Assembly (NCBI GenBank): GCA_024226255.1 | Contig: JAAELU010000451.1 | Location: 1 to 38,746 of the forward strand | Length of the DNA stretch: 38,746 nucleotides | Origin: a bacterium | GTDB lineage: Bacteria; Actinomycetota; Acidimicrobiia; Spongiisociales; UBA5794 | Reading direction: 5' to 3' | Shown: positions 16,402 through 24,278 of the stretch, one piece after another | How positions within the stretch are numbered: position 1 is the first letter of the stretch | How the letters are laid out: the number at the start of each line of letters is the position of its first letter | The notes under the pieces: model-generated | The model's input: only the letters and a program-made list of their open reading frames with translations | What the model was told of the DNA's origin: nothing | The model's database searches: none | Position numbers and translations under genes: made by a program

Positions 16402-16719
16402 ATGACCAAGTCAACTACCGAGTCCGGTACCAAGCGGCAGCAACCCACCGCCAAGCAGCTCTTGAAACTCCTTGCGATGGCTCTAGCTGCCGTGGCATTG
16501 ATCAAGGAATGGCGCCTGCCAAAGGAAGAGCGAACGTGGCACGGGACTGTCGCTGGGTTCGTCCCGTACGATTTTCGCAAGCCCACAGTCGAGAGGATCA
16601 AGTCAACGTTGTGGGACCCTGACGGAACGATCGTCGTCAGCCGACCGTTCGGCGTGGGATGGACCATCAATTTCGGGGCCATCGTCTCCAAGCTGCGGTC
16701 GCTGTCCTCAACCGGCTGA
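16402..16719 (+). CDS. DUF5808-domain small membrane protein
   Basis: This 105-residue protein has a hydrophilic Thr/Lys/Gln-rich N-terminus, one hydrophobic segment (LLKLLAMALAAVALI, about residues 20-34), and a C-terminal block TVERIKSTLWDPDGTIVV followed by PFGVGWTINFGAI. This block has the Trp-Asp-Pro and GxGWTINFG pattern of the short DUF5808 domain found at the ends of actinobacterial and Firmicutes membrane proteins; its function is unknown. The start at 16402 is chosen over an upstream in-frame ATG because the leaderless -10 box is correctly placed. It is divergent from the truncated LtrA and precedes the ECF sigma operon by 93 bases. Confidence 0.75.
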   Translation: MTKSTTESGTKRQQPTAKQLLKLLAMALAAVALIKEWRLPKEERTWHGTVAGFVPYDFRKPTVERIKSTLWDPDGTIVVSRPFGVGWTINFGAIVSKLRSLSSTG

Positions 16720-16812
16720 CCCGTCTCGGCCGGGGATCCTCAGAACGGATTCCGCTCCGGCGCTGGTTTGACTGGTGACGAATAATCTGTCGGCTGATCC
16801 GTATGTATAGGT

Positions 16813-17448
16813 ATGGCGAGTACGATCGAGCTGGCAGTGAGCACACAGGATCCGCCCCCCTATCGCGCCCTCGTGAACTCCGTGCGCAACGGGGATAACA
16901 AGGCCCGCGAAGCATTGGCGCAACGCGTCGGACGATCCGCATATGTTTTTGCGCTGCAATTGACGCGTGCCGCCGAGCCGGCTCGCGACATTGCCCAAGA
17001 GAGCGTGCTGCGGTTCTTCCAACACCTCGACAGCTTCGACACCGATCGACCACTCGAGCCTTGGTTGTACCAAATCGTGCGCAATCAGGTGCGCGATCTC
17101 AGTCGGCGCGAGCGCCTTCGTCATCACGAATCACTCGACGCGTGGCTGGACCAGGGGCGGCCCGAGACCGTTGACCCCGTAGCCGACCCTGCTGCGGACG
17201 CCGAACAGAGCGAGCTGCGGCAGCGGGTGTGGCAAGCCATATCAGCGTTGACCGATGCACATCGCGAGATCATCGTCCTGAGGGACTATCACGACCTTTC
17301 TTACCGCGAGATCGCGGAAGTGCTCTCGGTCCCCCAAGGCACAGTTATGTCCAGGCTGCACGCAGCCCGAGCCAAGTTGCGCGACGTCATCCGCGCCGAG
17401 GGTGACGCCTTCCCAAACCAGCCGCCCACGAGGAGAGGCGACCGATGA
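16813..17448 (+). CDS. ECF-type RNA polymerase sigma factor
   Basis: This 211-residue protein is a group IV (ECF) sigma factor. Sigma-2 spans about residues 25-95, with RDIAQESVLRFFQHLDSFD and the -10-binding WLYQIVRNQVRDLSRRERLR. Sigma-4 spans about residues 140-195: ALTDAHREIIVLRDYHDLSYREIAEVLSVPQGTVMSRLHAARAKLR (quoted here only as its landmarks AHREIIVLRDYHD, YREIAEVL and GTVMSRLH). A variable acidic linker joins them. The stop overlaps the anti-sigma start by four bases (ATGA), the usual translational coupling. Upstream, TAATCT at 16786-16791 might be a -10 box; I cannot identify a convincing ECF autoregulatory promoter. With its anti-sigma factor it probably answers an envelope or redox signal. 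Confidence 0.93.
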   Translation: MASTIELAVSTQDPPPYRALVNSVRNGDNKAREALAQRVGRSAYVFALQLTRAAEPARDIAQESVLRFFQHLDSFDTDRPLEPWLYQIVRNQVRDLSRRERLRHHESLDAWLDQGRPETVDPVADPAADAEQSELRQRVWQAISALTDAHREIIVLRDYHDLSYREIAEVLSVPQGTVMSRLHAARAKLRDVIRAEGDAFPNQPPTRRGDR

Positions 17449-17888
17449 GCGAAACACGACATGAATTCAATGAAGCGCTGCTGTCGGGATACCTCGACGG
17501 TGAACTCACCCAGGGCGACGAGCAGCGAGTCAGGGTGCATCTCGAGGGATGCGCCGACTGCGGTAGCGTTATCAACGAGCTTCGCAGGCTCAGAGAGGCA
17601 ACCATGAACACCGAGTTCCAGGTGCCGGAAGACACCCAATGGGACGAAACACCGCGAGGTGCGCTGTCACGACTCCTCCACAACTTCGGCTGGCTCATCG
17701 CCGGTCTGTGGGTGTTGGGCATCGCCGCCTATCTCGTCTGGCAGGTCGCTACCGATTCGGAGTCAGTCCAGTTCGAGGGCATGCTCGGCTTCGGCATCAT
17801 CTTGGCATTTGGACTGATCATCGCCTCGGCATTCGTCGACCGCCTGAAAACCCGCAAGAACGATCCATATAGAAAGGTCCTGAAGTGA
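17445..17888 (+). CDS. Membrane anti-sigma factor with zinc-binding ZAS motif
   Basis: This 147-residue protein has an N-terminal zinc anti-sigma domain, with H32-x3-C36-x2-C39 in VHLEGCADCG preceded by LLSGYLDGELT. Two membrane spans follow, at about residues 83-103 (WLIAGLWVLGIAAYLVW) and 114-135 (MLGFGIILAFGLIIASAFV), then a short basic cytoplasmic tail. ZAS proteins hold their partner ECF sigma factor at the membrane until a signal releases it. The gene overlaps the sigma gene (ATGA) and the YbjQ gene (GTGA) by four bases each. There is only a short loop between the two helices, so any signal is more likely to reach it through the membrane or cytoplasm than through a large sensor domain. 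Confidence 0.9.
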   Translation: MSETRHEFNEALLSGYLDGELTQGDEQRVRVHLEGCADCGSVINELRRLREATMNTEFQVPEDTQWDETPRGALSRLLHNFGWLIAGLWVLGIAAYLVWQVATDSESVQFEGMLGFGIILAFGLIIASAFVDRLKTRKNDPYRKVLK

Positions 17889-18211
17889 TTATCTCGACTA
17901 GCGAAAGCGTTGCCGGTCATCGCATCACCAAAACTCTCGGCTTGGTTCGAGGTAACACGATCCGAGCCCGCCACGTTGGCAAAGACATCAAGGCGCTTGG
18001 TCGGAACATCATCGGAGGCGAGATCTCCGAGTACACCAAGCTTCTTGCCGAGGCCCGCGAGCAAGCACTCGACAGGATGGTCGAGGAAGCCAACGGACTA
18101 GGCGCTAACGCCATCGTGACGACGAGGTTCGCCACATCAATGGTCACCAGCGGTGGTGCCGAACTTCTGGCGTTCGGAACGGCTGTCATTGTGGAGCCCG
18201 AAACTTCGTGA
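17885..18211 (+). CDS. YbjQ/UPF0145 family protein
   Basis: This 108-residue protein matches the YbjQ (heavy-metal-binding-like, UPF0145) family: VIISTSESVAGHRITKTLGLV at the N-terminus (shown here without its last residues in full), RNIIGGEISEYTKLL in the middle, and ANGLGANAIVTTRF near the end. Family members form pentameric rings and are cytoplasmic; their role is unclear. The start is GTG at 17885, overlapping the anti-sigma stop by four bases, with GAAAGG about seven bases upstream. Its place as the third coupled gene behind a sigma/anti-sigma pair suggests it takes part in the same stress response, perhaps as effector or modulator. That link is inference from context. Confidence 0.87.
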   Translation: MIISTSESVAGHRITKTLGLVRGNTIRARHVGKDIKALGRNIIGGEISEYTKLLAEAREQALDRMVEEANGLGANAIVTTRFATSMVTSGGAELLAFGTAVIVEPETS

Positions 18212-18244
18212 GGCGGCGAATCTACGGCCGCACCGAGCGCTGAT

Positions 18245-18568
18245 CTATAGCCGGTTTTCCAACGTGTACATCCTGTATCGGCTGGAGGAACAAGAGAGCT
18301 CGTTGTAGAGGTTCTCTGTGTTTGTCCGTACAGAATCCCACATCTCGGCGTCATCGTGTTTGTAGGCGTCGATGGCCGCGTACATCGACGCCTCGAGCTC
18401 GGAGCACGCGCTGACATTGCGGCCACGGATGGCATCGATTGCCTCGCTACCGAACGGATTGAAGGCCAGCCCAATTGCAGGAGCCACCACAACGGCGAGG
18501 CGAACGTCTGTATGCCGACGGTGCGAAGCCGCCTCTGGAGAAACGGAGAACGATTCCGACTCACTCAT
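18245..18568 (-). CDS. Small membrane protein of an unnamed two-copy family (copy 1, C-terminal MYTLENRL)
   Basis: This 107-residue protein has a Ser/Glu-rich N-terminus, one hydrophobic segment (RLAVVVAPAIGLAFNPFG), and a C-terminal domain of about 54 residues ending RMYTLENRL. That domain aligns without gaps with the protein at 34889-35230, with 28 of 54 positions identical. Shared residues include two cysteines (C-x2-LE and SC), MY-x-AID-x-YK-x-DDA, a tryptophan, and the last eight residues. The family is unknown to me. The C-terminal domain is probably outside the membrane, with the cysteines possibly disulfide-linked. ATG 18568 is chosen because the alignment with copy 2 begins there; the frame stays open to 18691. 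It converges on the sigma/YbjQ operon with a 33-base gap. Confidence 0.72.
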   Translation of the reverse strand: MSESESFSVSPEAASHRRHTDVRLAVVVAPAIGLAFNPFGSEAIDAIRGRNVSACSELEASMYAAIDAYKHDDAEMWDSVRTNTENLYNELSCSSSRYRMYTLENRL

Positions 18569-18854
18569 ATCGCCTAGTTCGGCTTCTCGAGGCTCAACCC
18601 CAAGGCTCCACGACATCGCACCGTTCGGGAACGAAACAGATGAAGTTTGCGAACCGCAGCCGCTTTGATCGGTTCCAACAGGCAGCGGCACACCTCTCGG
18701 CAGCAGCTACAACGACCGTGCAAGGTTGGACGGCCGCGACGAGCGGCTTCGCATGCACGCCGAGCTCGAGAGCTGAGCCAGGTCGTTCACTCCGCTGATG
18801 TCGCCGCGCCTGCATGAAACAGAGCACGGAGTCTTGCCACCAGCAAACTTGCAA

Positions 18855-18871
18855 GGAACACGAAGTGTTCC
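18855..18871. repeat. Perfect 7-bp inverted repeat with a 3-base centre
   Basis: GGAACAC-GAA-GTGTTCC is a perfect 17-base inverted repeat. No run of T follows, so it is not an obvious intrinsic terminator. It could be an operator, but no promoter element is clearly next to it. Confidence 0.6.
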
Positions 18872-19071
18872 AGTGGGCCCAGCTGGACAGAACGCGAACC
18901 CTTTGCAGCGCCCCGTTGAGGACAATCAACCGGGTGGAACGATGTCCGAATGACCACAGTTGTCGGCCTCATGGGACTCGAACCACTCGCCCCGCGACCC
19001 ACCGTCCCGCCCAACGGCACGAACGCTACGAGCGGCTTCGGCGCCGAATCGCCGCGGCGGGCCGCCATTTC

Positions 19072-19077
19072 TACAAT
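19072..19077 (+). promoter_or_regulatory. -10 box of a leaderless promoter (TACAAT)
   Basis: TACAAT is followed by eight bases and the ATG at 19086 of the haem A synthase gene. No ribosome-binding site lies between them. Confidence 0.5.
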
Positions 19078-19085
19078 CGTGTCCT

Positions 19086-20201
19086 ATGACCCTCGGCACA
19101 AGTGAATCCGGCTCGAGCGCCCGCCGGGTCGGGCTCAACGATCCCATCACTCGCTGGTTGCTCATGGTCGCGGCGCTGGTGATCACGATGGTGGTCGTCG
19201 GCGGCTACGTCCGCCTCTCCCGGGCCGGGCTTTCCATTGTCGAATGGGACGTCGTCAGCGGCATCATCCCGCCCATAGGAGACGGCGCTTGGGAAAAGTC
19301 CTTCGCCGATTATCAGCAGACCCCCGAATATCAGCTCATCAATCGAGGCATGAGCCTGGCGGACTACCAGAGGATCTTCTACATCGAATGGGCGCACCGG
19401 CTCATCGCCCGCATCGCCGGCCTGCTGGTGATACTCCCATTGCTCTGGTTCCTCTGGAAGGGACTGCTGAGCTGGCGATCGTCGTTGCGTTACTGGTCGA
19501 TCGCCATCCTCTTCGGGGCGCAGGGGGTCCTCGGTTGGGTCATGGTGTCGAGCGGGCTGCGCGACCGCCCAACGGTGAGCCACTTCCGACTGACGATTCA
19601 CCTGCTGGCAGCGTTGCTGTTGCTCGGAATCGTGCTGTGGATCGCCTTCGACCGAATGGACACCGGGCGCCCGGCCGATCGTCGCGCGGGATCTGTCGGC
19701 CGGAGCCGTAGCCACGCCCTCGCCTGGGCTCTAGTCGGAGCGGTCGTGGTGCAGATCGCATACGGGGGCCTCGTTGCGGGCTTGAAGGCAGGGCATGTCT
19801 CCAATACATGGCCTCTCATGTTCGGTCGACTGATACCGCCCGGACTGCTGGCGGGAAGCGATTCCTGGTGGATGAGCCTGTTCGAACCAATCAGCTCCCA
19901 TTGGATACATCGCTGGTTGGCTTTCCTGGTCGCGGCGATCGCGGTTGCCGTGTTCGTTGTGGTCCGTCGGGATCATGCCGATAGCGACGCCCTCCGGATT
20001 GCGGCGAGGTGGATGCTCATCGCGATAGGGCTGCAGATCACACTGGGTGTCCTGGTGGTACTGCTGAACGTCCAGAAGTGGTTGGCGCTCACACACCAGG
20101 GCGTCGGTGTGGGCCTCTTCTGCATATCTGTCGCGATCGCCCACCGGGTTCGCTCGAGATCGAGGCCTCACGTCCCGTCGGTGACCGCACGATCGGCGTA
20201 A
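19086..20201 (+). CDS. ctaA: Haem A synthase (Cox15/CtaA family)
   Basis: This 371-residue polytopic membrane protein converts haem O to haem A for aa3-type cytochrome oxidase. Family landmarks are VVGGYVRLSRAGLSIVEWD (first span and loop), the haem-ligand helix FYIEWAHRLIARIAG with His104, TVSHFRLTIHLL, SHWIHRWLAF and LTHQGVGVG. The long loop after span 1 (IIPPIGDGAWEKSFADYQQT) is typical of the Cox15 subgroup found in mitochondria and proteobacteria rather than the short Bacillus CtaA. About eight spans are predicted. ATG 19086 is preferred over upstream in-frame starts because the hydrophobic core begins at residue 22 and a leaderless -10 box is well placed. The gene implies aerobic respiration; no oxidase genes are adjacent. 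Confidence 0.93.
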   Translation: MTLGTSESGSSARRVGLNDPITRWLLMVAALVITMVVVGGYVRLSRAGLSIVEWDVVSGIIPPIGDGAWEKSFADYQQTPEYQLINRGMSLADYQRIFYIEWAHRLIARIAGLLVILPLLWFLWKGLLSWRSSLRYWSIAILFGAQGVLGWVMVSSGLRDRPTVSHFRLTIHLLAALLLLGIVLWIAFDRMDTGRPADRRAGSVGRSRSHALAWALVGAVVVQIAYGGLVAGLKAGHVSNTWPLMFGRLIPPGLLAGSDSWWMSLFEPISSHWIHRWLAFLVAAIAVAVFVVVRRDHADSDALRIAARWMLIAIGLQITLGVLVVLLNVQKWLALTHQGVGVGLFCISVAIAHRVRSRSRPHVPSVTARSA

Positions 20202-20251
20202 CAACGGCTCCGATGGAGCGATGGCTGCTTGCAGTGTTGTTCCACCTGCAG

Positions 20252-21589
20252 CTACGTGTAGATCGCTCGCAACACATCCATTGCGTCTGCCACGATCTCC
20301 TCATCTGACATCGCTTCCAAGGCTTCAGCGACGGAACCGGCGTTGAAAGCGACCACGATGGGCCTTCCGGTCACAGGCTCCATGTCGTACCACTGCGCCC
20401 ACTTCCCCCGCTCCTCTGAGATGTAGCCGAAGTAGTCGACGCTTTGATCCCAGAAGACCTGAGGAAACTCGAGCACTACCTTGTTGAGGAGGCCCATCCC
20501 GAGGCGTTCGATCGCCCCGATCTTCTCAGCGGGCAGCGAGGGCTCGAACACAACGTCGTTCGTCTTGAGCACTCCGAGCGGCAGCGTGACAACCACATGA
20601 TCGTGGGTGGATTCAGTGCGAGCGAACGAGAGTGTCACGCCATCGTTGGACCAGGCCAGCCGTTCAACGGCCTGGCTGAAATGGAGGTCGAGACCGCCGG
20701 TCAGGGTCTGCAACAGTTCGAGGTAGCCGTTTGGGAGCAGCACATCGGCACCGCCGAAGTAGTCGCCCTCGTGCGGAGCCTCGGCCGACAACATCGAGAC
20801 GTCCGCGGCGTACTCGTGTTCAAACTCTGCAACCACCGCGAATTCGAACTGACCAACATATTCCTGGCTGCGCCCAACCAGGGCATCGTCGATTGCTGCC
20901 TGGATCGTCAGACCCTGGCGCGCCGCGCCGTTGACGGTCCGAGTCGGAGCCGACCAGAATCTGTCGCCAACAGGATCGCCTCCCACGTCATATGTGCGGG
21001 TGTCGTCCCAGTTAGTGCGGATTCTTGGAGCATCGATGGAATCGGCAATGACTGACAGGGGATTGCCGGCTACGCCCTGAATCCACGACGCGCCGAGATC
21101 GATGGGAACGCCAAGTGACACGTCGGTAAGCACCCTGCCCCCGATGCTGCCCCGAGCCTCATATATGTCGACACCGAATCCTGCATCGACCAGCCGGCGT
21201 CCGGCCGCGATTCCGGCGGCGCCCGCTCCGATGATCCCGACGGAGGCACCTCGATTGGCCACAGCTTCGAGCCGGCTCGCCGCGTCACGGCCCGACATGA
21301 GGGCGCCGTGAACTGTGGCGGGGTTTGAACTCGAGGTCGCCTCGCCGGCGAAAAACAGAGAGGTGCCAACGGGCGCCGCCAGGAGCTCCCGATCGCCGGG
21401 ACGACTATCGAGAGATAGATACGAGTAGCTACCGCGAGCCAGACGATCCGCCCGCCATCTGGTGACAATCGCGGCCGCGGGATCGGGGATCGGGCCGATC
21501 GTTGGTGAACCGCGCGAACAGCCGGCGAGCGCGCCCAAGGAGGCCAACCCCGAGAGCTGCAGGAAGCGGCGCCGGTCAAGACTCGTCAC
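20252..21589 (-). CDS. Circularly permuted flavin amine oxidase, Tat-exported lipoprotein
   Basis: This 445-residue protein begins with a Tat signal (RRRFLQ, residues 6-11) and a lipobox LAGC ending at Cys24. Next come residues 41-106: [18 protein letters not shown], then [20 protein letters not shown]. In LSD1, polyamine oxidase and MAO-like proteins this block is the extreme C-terminus. Only then, at residues 117-152, does the usual N-terminal FAD motif appear ([16 protein letters not shown]144, IGGRV), followed in normal order by the substrate domain and the conserved lysine region [17 protein letters not shown]. The protein ends [11 protein letters not shown], exactly where ordinary members continue into the displaced block. 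All family parts are present, so it is probably an active FAD-dependent amine oxidase. GTG 21589 overlaps the upstream amine oxidase stop (GTGA), with GGAGGAAGGA just before it. Confidence 0.85.
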   Translation of the reverse strand: MTSLDRRRFLQLSGLASLGALAGCSRGSPTIGPIPDPAAAIVTRWRADRLARGSYSYLSLDSRPGDRELLAAPVGTSLFFAGEATSSSNPATVHGALMSGRDAASRLEAVANRGASVGIIGAGAAGIAAGRRLVDAGFGVDIYEARGSIGGRVLTDVSLGVPIDLGASWIQGVAGNPLSVIADSIDAPRIRTNWDDTRTYDVGGDPVGDRFWSAPTRTVNGAARQGLTIQAAIDDALVGRSQEYVGQFEFAVVAEFEHEYAADVSMLSAEAPHEGDYFGGADVLLPNGYLELLQTLTGGLDLHFSQAVERLAWSNDGVTLSFARTESTHDHVVVTLPLGVLKTNDVVFEPSLPAEKIGAIERLGMGLLNKVVLEFPQVFWDQSVDYFGYISEERGKWAQWYDMEPVTGRPIVVAFNAGSVAEALEAMSDEEIVADAMDVLRAIYT

Positions 21590-22788
21590 AAGGTCCTTCC
21601 TCCCAACGACTCCTCCACCCGGCTAGCGGCCCGCTCCCCGCTCTCGATCGCACCATCGATCGATCCGGACGCCAGCGTGTGCTCGCCGGCGAAGACAACA
21701 CTTCCCTCATCCTGGAAGACGCCTAGGAGTGCTTCATCACCGGGGCCGAGAGCGGAGTAGCAACCTCCGAACCATTCCTCTTGACCCCAATCGATGAACG
21801 TTGAGTCTGCTCGGAGCCTCACCTCTGGAAGAGCGTCGGCCACTTGGATTCGCCAATCATCTGATACAGCATCGATCGCACGCTGGGTCCCGGCAAACGC
21901 AGTCACTGCGCTGCGAACAGACCCGTCTTCCCCGGCGCCGGTCCAACACCACCAAGTTGCCTCGCCGCTCTGTCGGGCGAGCAAGGGTGGTTGCGACTCA
22001 GTGGGCACGACGAGCTTGGCGGCAGTTGCCATCACAAGACGTCCGAGCGCAGCCGTCAGTGCTCGGCCAAGTGGCGGATCGAAACGCAGCCTCGAGATGA
22101 TCGGCAAAGGGACCGCCACAACCACGGCGTCGGCTGCGATCGTCTCGATCGCCGTGGAAACCATCGCGCCGGCATCTGTCGTTTGGATGCGTTCCACCTG
22201 CTGATTCATCCGAACATCGCTGAGCCAGCCGGCCACAGCCTCCGCGAGGGATTCGTTGCCTCCAGCGACGCGCAGGTAGCTCGCCTCTCCGACGCCGAAG
22301 TCGCCGACGATTTCATCCACTGCGATCGATCGCATCGGCATGCCGGCTGAGGCCTCGAGCCGTTGCTGCAACACCGTGAATGCATCCGATCCATCGTCGA
22401 GATCCGTAAGCAGCTCCTGGGCTGTGAGCCTTGAGCGATCTACCGGAGAAAGCGACTCGTAGGCGACCGCAACGACGTCCGCTACGCGTCGATGTTCATG
22501 GGATGGAACCGGGGGCGACCCCATCAGGTCCCGTGCGGCAAAATCGACCCCGACCGGGCTCATTTGCACACCGACTTCCTGAGCCAGGGCCACCACCGAC
22601 TGCTGATCGCTGCGTAGCCACTCACCGCCAAGCTCGGCAACCTCGCCGTTGCTCAGAATCATCGAACGCAACCGGCCCCCGACCCGGTTCTGGGCTTCGA
22701 GGACAGTGACATCGTGGCCAGCCTGAGTGAGCCTAAGGGCTGCCGTCAGGCCCGCCATGCCTGCGCCAATGACGACGACCTTGGCCAT
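21586..22788 (-). CDS. Flavin amine oxidase (NAD(P)/FAD-dependent, conventional order)
   Basis: This 400-residue cytoplasmic protein opens with the dinucleotide-binding motif [17 protein letters not shown] (glycines at 8, 10 and 13) and [13 protein letters not shown]. It has the helical substrate-domain start [20 protein letters not shown] and ends with the FAD-binding block [27 protein letters not shown] (quoted in parts: [10 protein letters not shown] and SIDGAIESG). This is the normal amine oxidase/phytoene-desaturase-like order, unlike its neighbour. There is no signal peptide. It is somewhat shorter than polyamine oxidases (about 450-500). Its stop overlaps the GTG start of the permuted amine oxidase, so the two are co-translated, with this enzyme inside the cell and its partner exported. 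The substrate is unknown. Confidence 0.88.
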   Translation of the reverse strand: MAKVVVIGAGMAGLTAALRLTQAGHDVTVLEAQNRVGGRLRSMILSNGEVAELGGEWLRSDQQSVVALAQEVGVQMSPVGVDFAARDLMGSPPVPSHEHRRVADVVAVAYESLSPVDRSRLTAQELLTDLDDGSDAFTVLQQRLEASAGMPMRSIAVDEIVGDFGVGEASYLRVAGGNESLAEAVAGWLSDVRMNQQVERIQTTDAGAMVSTAIETIAADAVVVAVPLPIISRLRFDPPLGRALTAALGRLVMATAAKLVVPTESQPPLLARQSGEATWWCWTGAGEDGSVRSAVTAFAGTQRAIDAVSDDWRIQVADALPEVRLRADSTFIDWGQEEWFGGCYSALGPGDEALLGVFQDEGSVVFAGEHTLASGSIDGAIESGERAASRVEESLGGRTL

Positions 22789-23287
22789 TTCGACTACACC
22801 GTGCCTTTGGGAACGTCAGTTGTTCGGATCGAGGAGTGCCTCTGCTCAGGTTCGTCGCGTCGCACCGAACCACCGCCGGTGCGCGCCGCCTCATGCGGCC
22901 GCCGGAGGGACGGCGCCTCATCGACATGTGCTGCAGCTCTTACCCAGACCAAGCCCTGCTCCCGGCGGACAACATGGTGAAGCTACTCCATGACCGTTCG
23001 GCGCGCCCAGGGTCGGTGCCAATCCGACATTCCCCAACGAGGCGTTGTATAGGACACAAACAAGAATCAACAACATGGAAAGGACCGGTGGGACTCGATT
23101 CCATCGGCTCTTACCGCCGAATCGGCAGCCGGCACGCTGCGGCACTGGTCTCGCTCACTTGCGCCGCAGCTCAGCCCTCGGAACGAGCTCGCTCCAGGGC
23201 AAGGTGACGTGCCCAAAGCCTCAAGTGGATACCCGGTCTGGTCGACCATTTACGAAACCTGCCGGTCGTGTCCGAGGAGGCCCGCCG
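22789..23287 (+). other. About 500 bases without a convincing gene
   Basis: The region lies between the divergent amine oxidase pair and the LppM-like gene. Open frames here are short and Arg/Pro-rich, as expected of non-coding GC-rich DNA. It must hold both outward promoters, but I cannot pick a confident -10 for either. A small hairpin GCCGA-A-TCGGC lies near 23116. The last bases hold the GAGGAGG ribosome-binding site of the next gene (23274-23280). Confidence 0.5.
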
Positions 23288-24148
23288 ATGAAACGCCTGA
23301 TCCCCCTGCTGCTCCTGACAGTCATCTTGAGCGGCTGCACTGTTCGGTTCGACTCACACATCACCGTCAACGGTGACGAGTCGGGCACGTTCGCGCTCGA
23401 AATCTCGCTCGACGAGGAGTTGCGTGAATTGGCCGCCCAGTCCGGTGAAGCGGACGGCTTCGGTCTCACGGAGAACCTCGAGGACGTTCCGGCCGGTTGG
23501 TCCGTCACTGAGTTCACCAGCGCCGAGTTCGAGGGCTTTCGGGTCGCGACCGACTTCGACAGCTTTTCCGACCTCGACCGGCGGCTTGCCGAGCTGACCG
23601 AAACGTCAGACGCCGACTCAGTGGCACCGACGTTCCTCGAGGAGTCGGGGTTAACACACGACGGCAACGACTTTGTTTTCAGCACGACGATAACCGGGCT
23701 TGAAGACGACCTGACCGGCCTCGGCGGCGGCTCCGACGACCTGAGCTTCGAAGGCTTCGACACAGCGACGGTGTTTGCCGAGCTATTCCAGATTCGACTC
23801 CTTGTGACACTCCCGGGAACCATTGGGGCAAACAACGCAGACTCCGCCGATGGCAACACGCTCGTCTGGAACATCAACTTCAGCGACGAAGGACGAACCC
23901 TCGAAGCCGCTTCCACCGCCGGCGCCGGTGGTGGGCTGAGTACCGGGCTAGCCCTCGGCCTCCTCGTACTCGGCGCAGCCATCATCGCCTTCATCGGCTA
24001 CCGGGTCAGCCAGCGGAACCGCCAGGAGGAACCCGCGTGGATGGGTCATGTGCCGACGCCACTGACCCCCAGCCCGGGTGGAGAACTCGGCAGCGATCCC
24101 TTCGCCGCAGCAGCACCCACCGAAAGCGTGCCGCCGCGGTCCGGATGA
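23288..24148 (+). CDS. LppM-domain lipoprotein with C-terminal membrane helix
   Basis: This 286-residue protein starts MKRLIPLLLLTVILSGCTVR, a lipoprotein signal with lipobox LSGC at residues 14-17. A domain of about 190 acidic residues (VRFDSHITVNGDESGTFALE, shown as its first strand, through the strand LLVTLPGTI and LVWNINF) matches the LppM/DUF3153 type. A membrane helix follows (GLALGLLVLGAAIIAFIGYR, about residues 220-240), then a Pro-rich cytoplasmic tail. In mycobacteria LppM is a surface lipoprotein linked to host interaction; here it is more likely a general envelope protein. The start is set by GAGGAGG seven bases upstream and by the signal peptide; the frame stays open upstream without meaning. 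Confidence 0.85.
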   Translation: MKRLIPLLLLTVILSGCTVRFDSHITVNGDESGTFALEISLDEELRELAAQSGEADGFGLTENLEDVPAGWSVTEFTSAEFEGFRVATDFDSFSDLDRRLAELTETSDADSVAPTFLEESGLTHDGNDFVFSTTITGLEDDLTGLGGGSDDLSFEGFDTATVFAELFQIRLLVTLPGTIGANNADSADGNTLVWNINFSDEGRTLEAASTAGAGGGLSTGLALGLLVLGAAIIAFIGYRVSQRNRQEEPAWMGHVPTPLTPSPGGELGSDPFAAAAPTESVPPRSG

Positions 24149-24278
24149 AGGCTGAGCCGGCGAACAGATCTCGAGCCGCGGGCTGAGCAACCGGCGACCC
24201 AGAGCGCTAGTCGCACAATTCCCACCGCGCCCGCAGGGAGGCCGCACAGGCTGACCGGGTGCGCCGTCGAGCACCTTG

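Larger units (their letters stand above)
18569..19085 (+). other. About 500 bases without a convincing gene
   Basis: No complete gene is recognisable on either strand. A 35-codon open stretch at 18669-18776, ending RMHAELES, looks coding-like but has no start and may be a remnant. The stretch also holds a perfect inverted repeat (18855-18871) and, at its right end, the -10 box of the haem A synthase gene. Confidence 0.5.

Noticed and set aside
16299..16691. N-terminal extension of the LtrA frame to near-normal length
   Set aside because: The sequence is not membrane-like and is antisense to the DUF5808 gene, so it does not restore the missing LtrA half.
18965..18990. Reverse-strand GGTTCGAGTCCC resembling the T-loop of a tRNA
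   Set aside because: The flanking bases do not form a five-pair T stem (two of five pairs fail), and no matching acceptor, anticodon or D arms are seen.
23045..23287. Upstream extension of the LppM-like lipoprotein
   Set aside because: It would bury the lipoprotein signal peptide; GAGGAGG seven bases before ATG 23288 marks the start.
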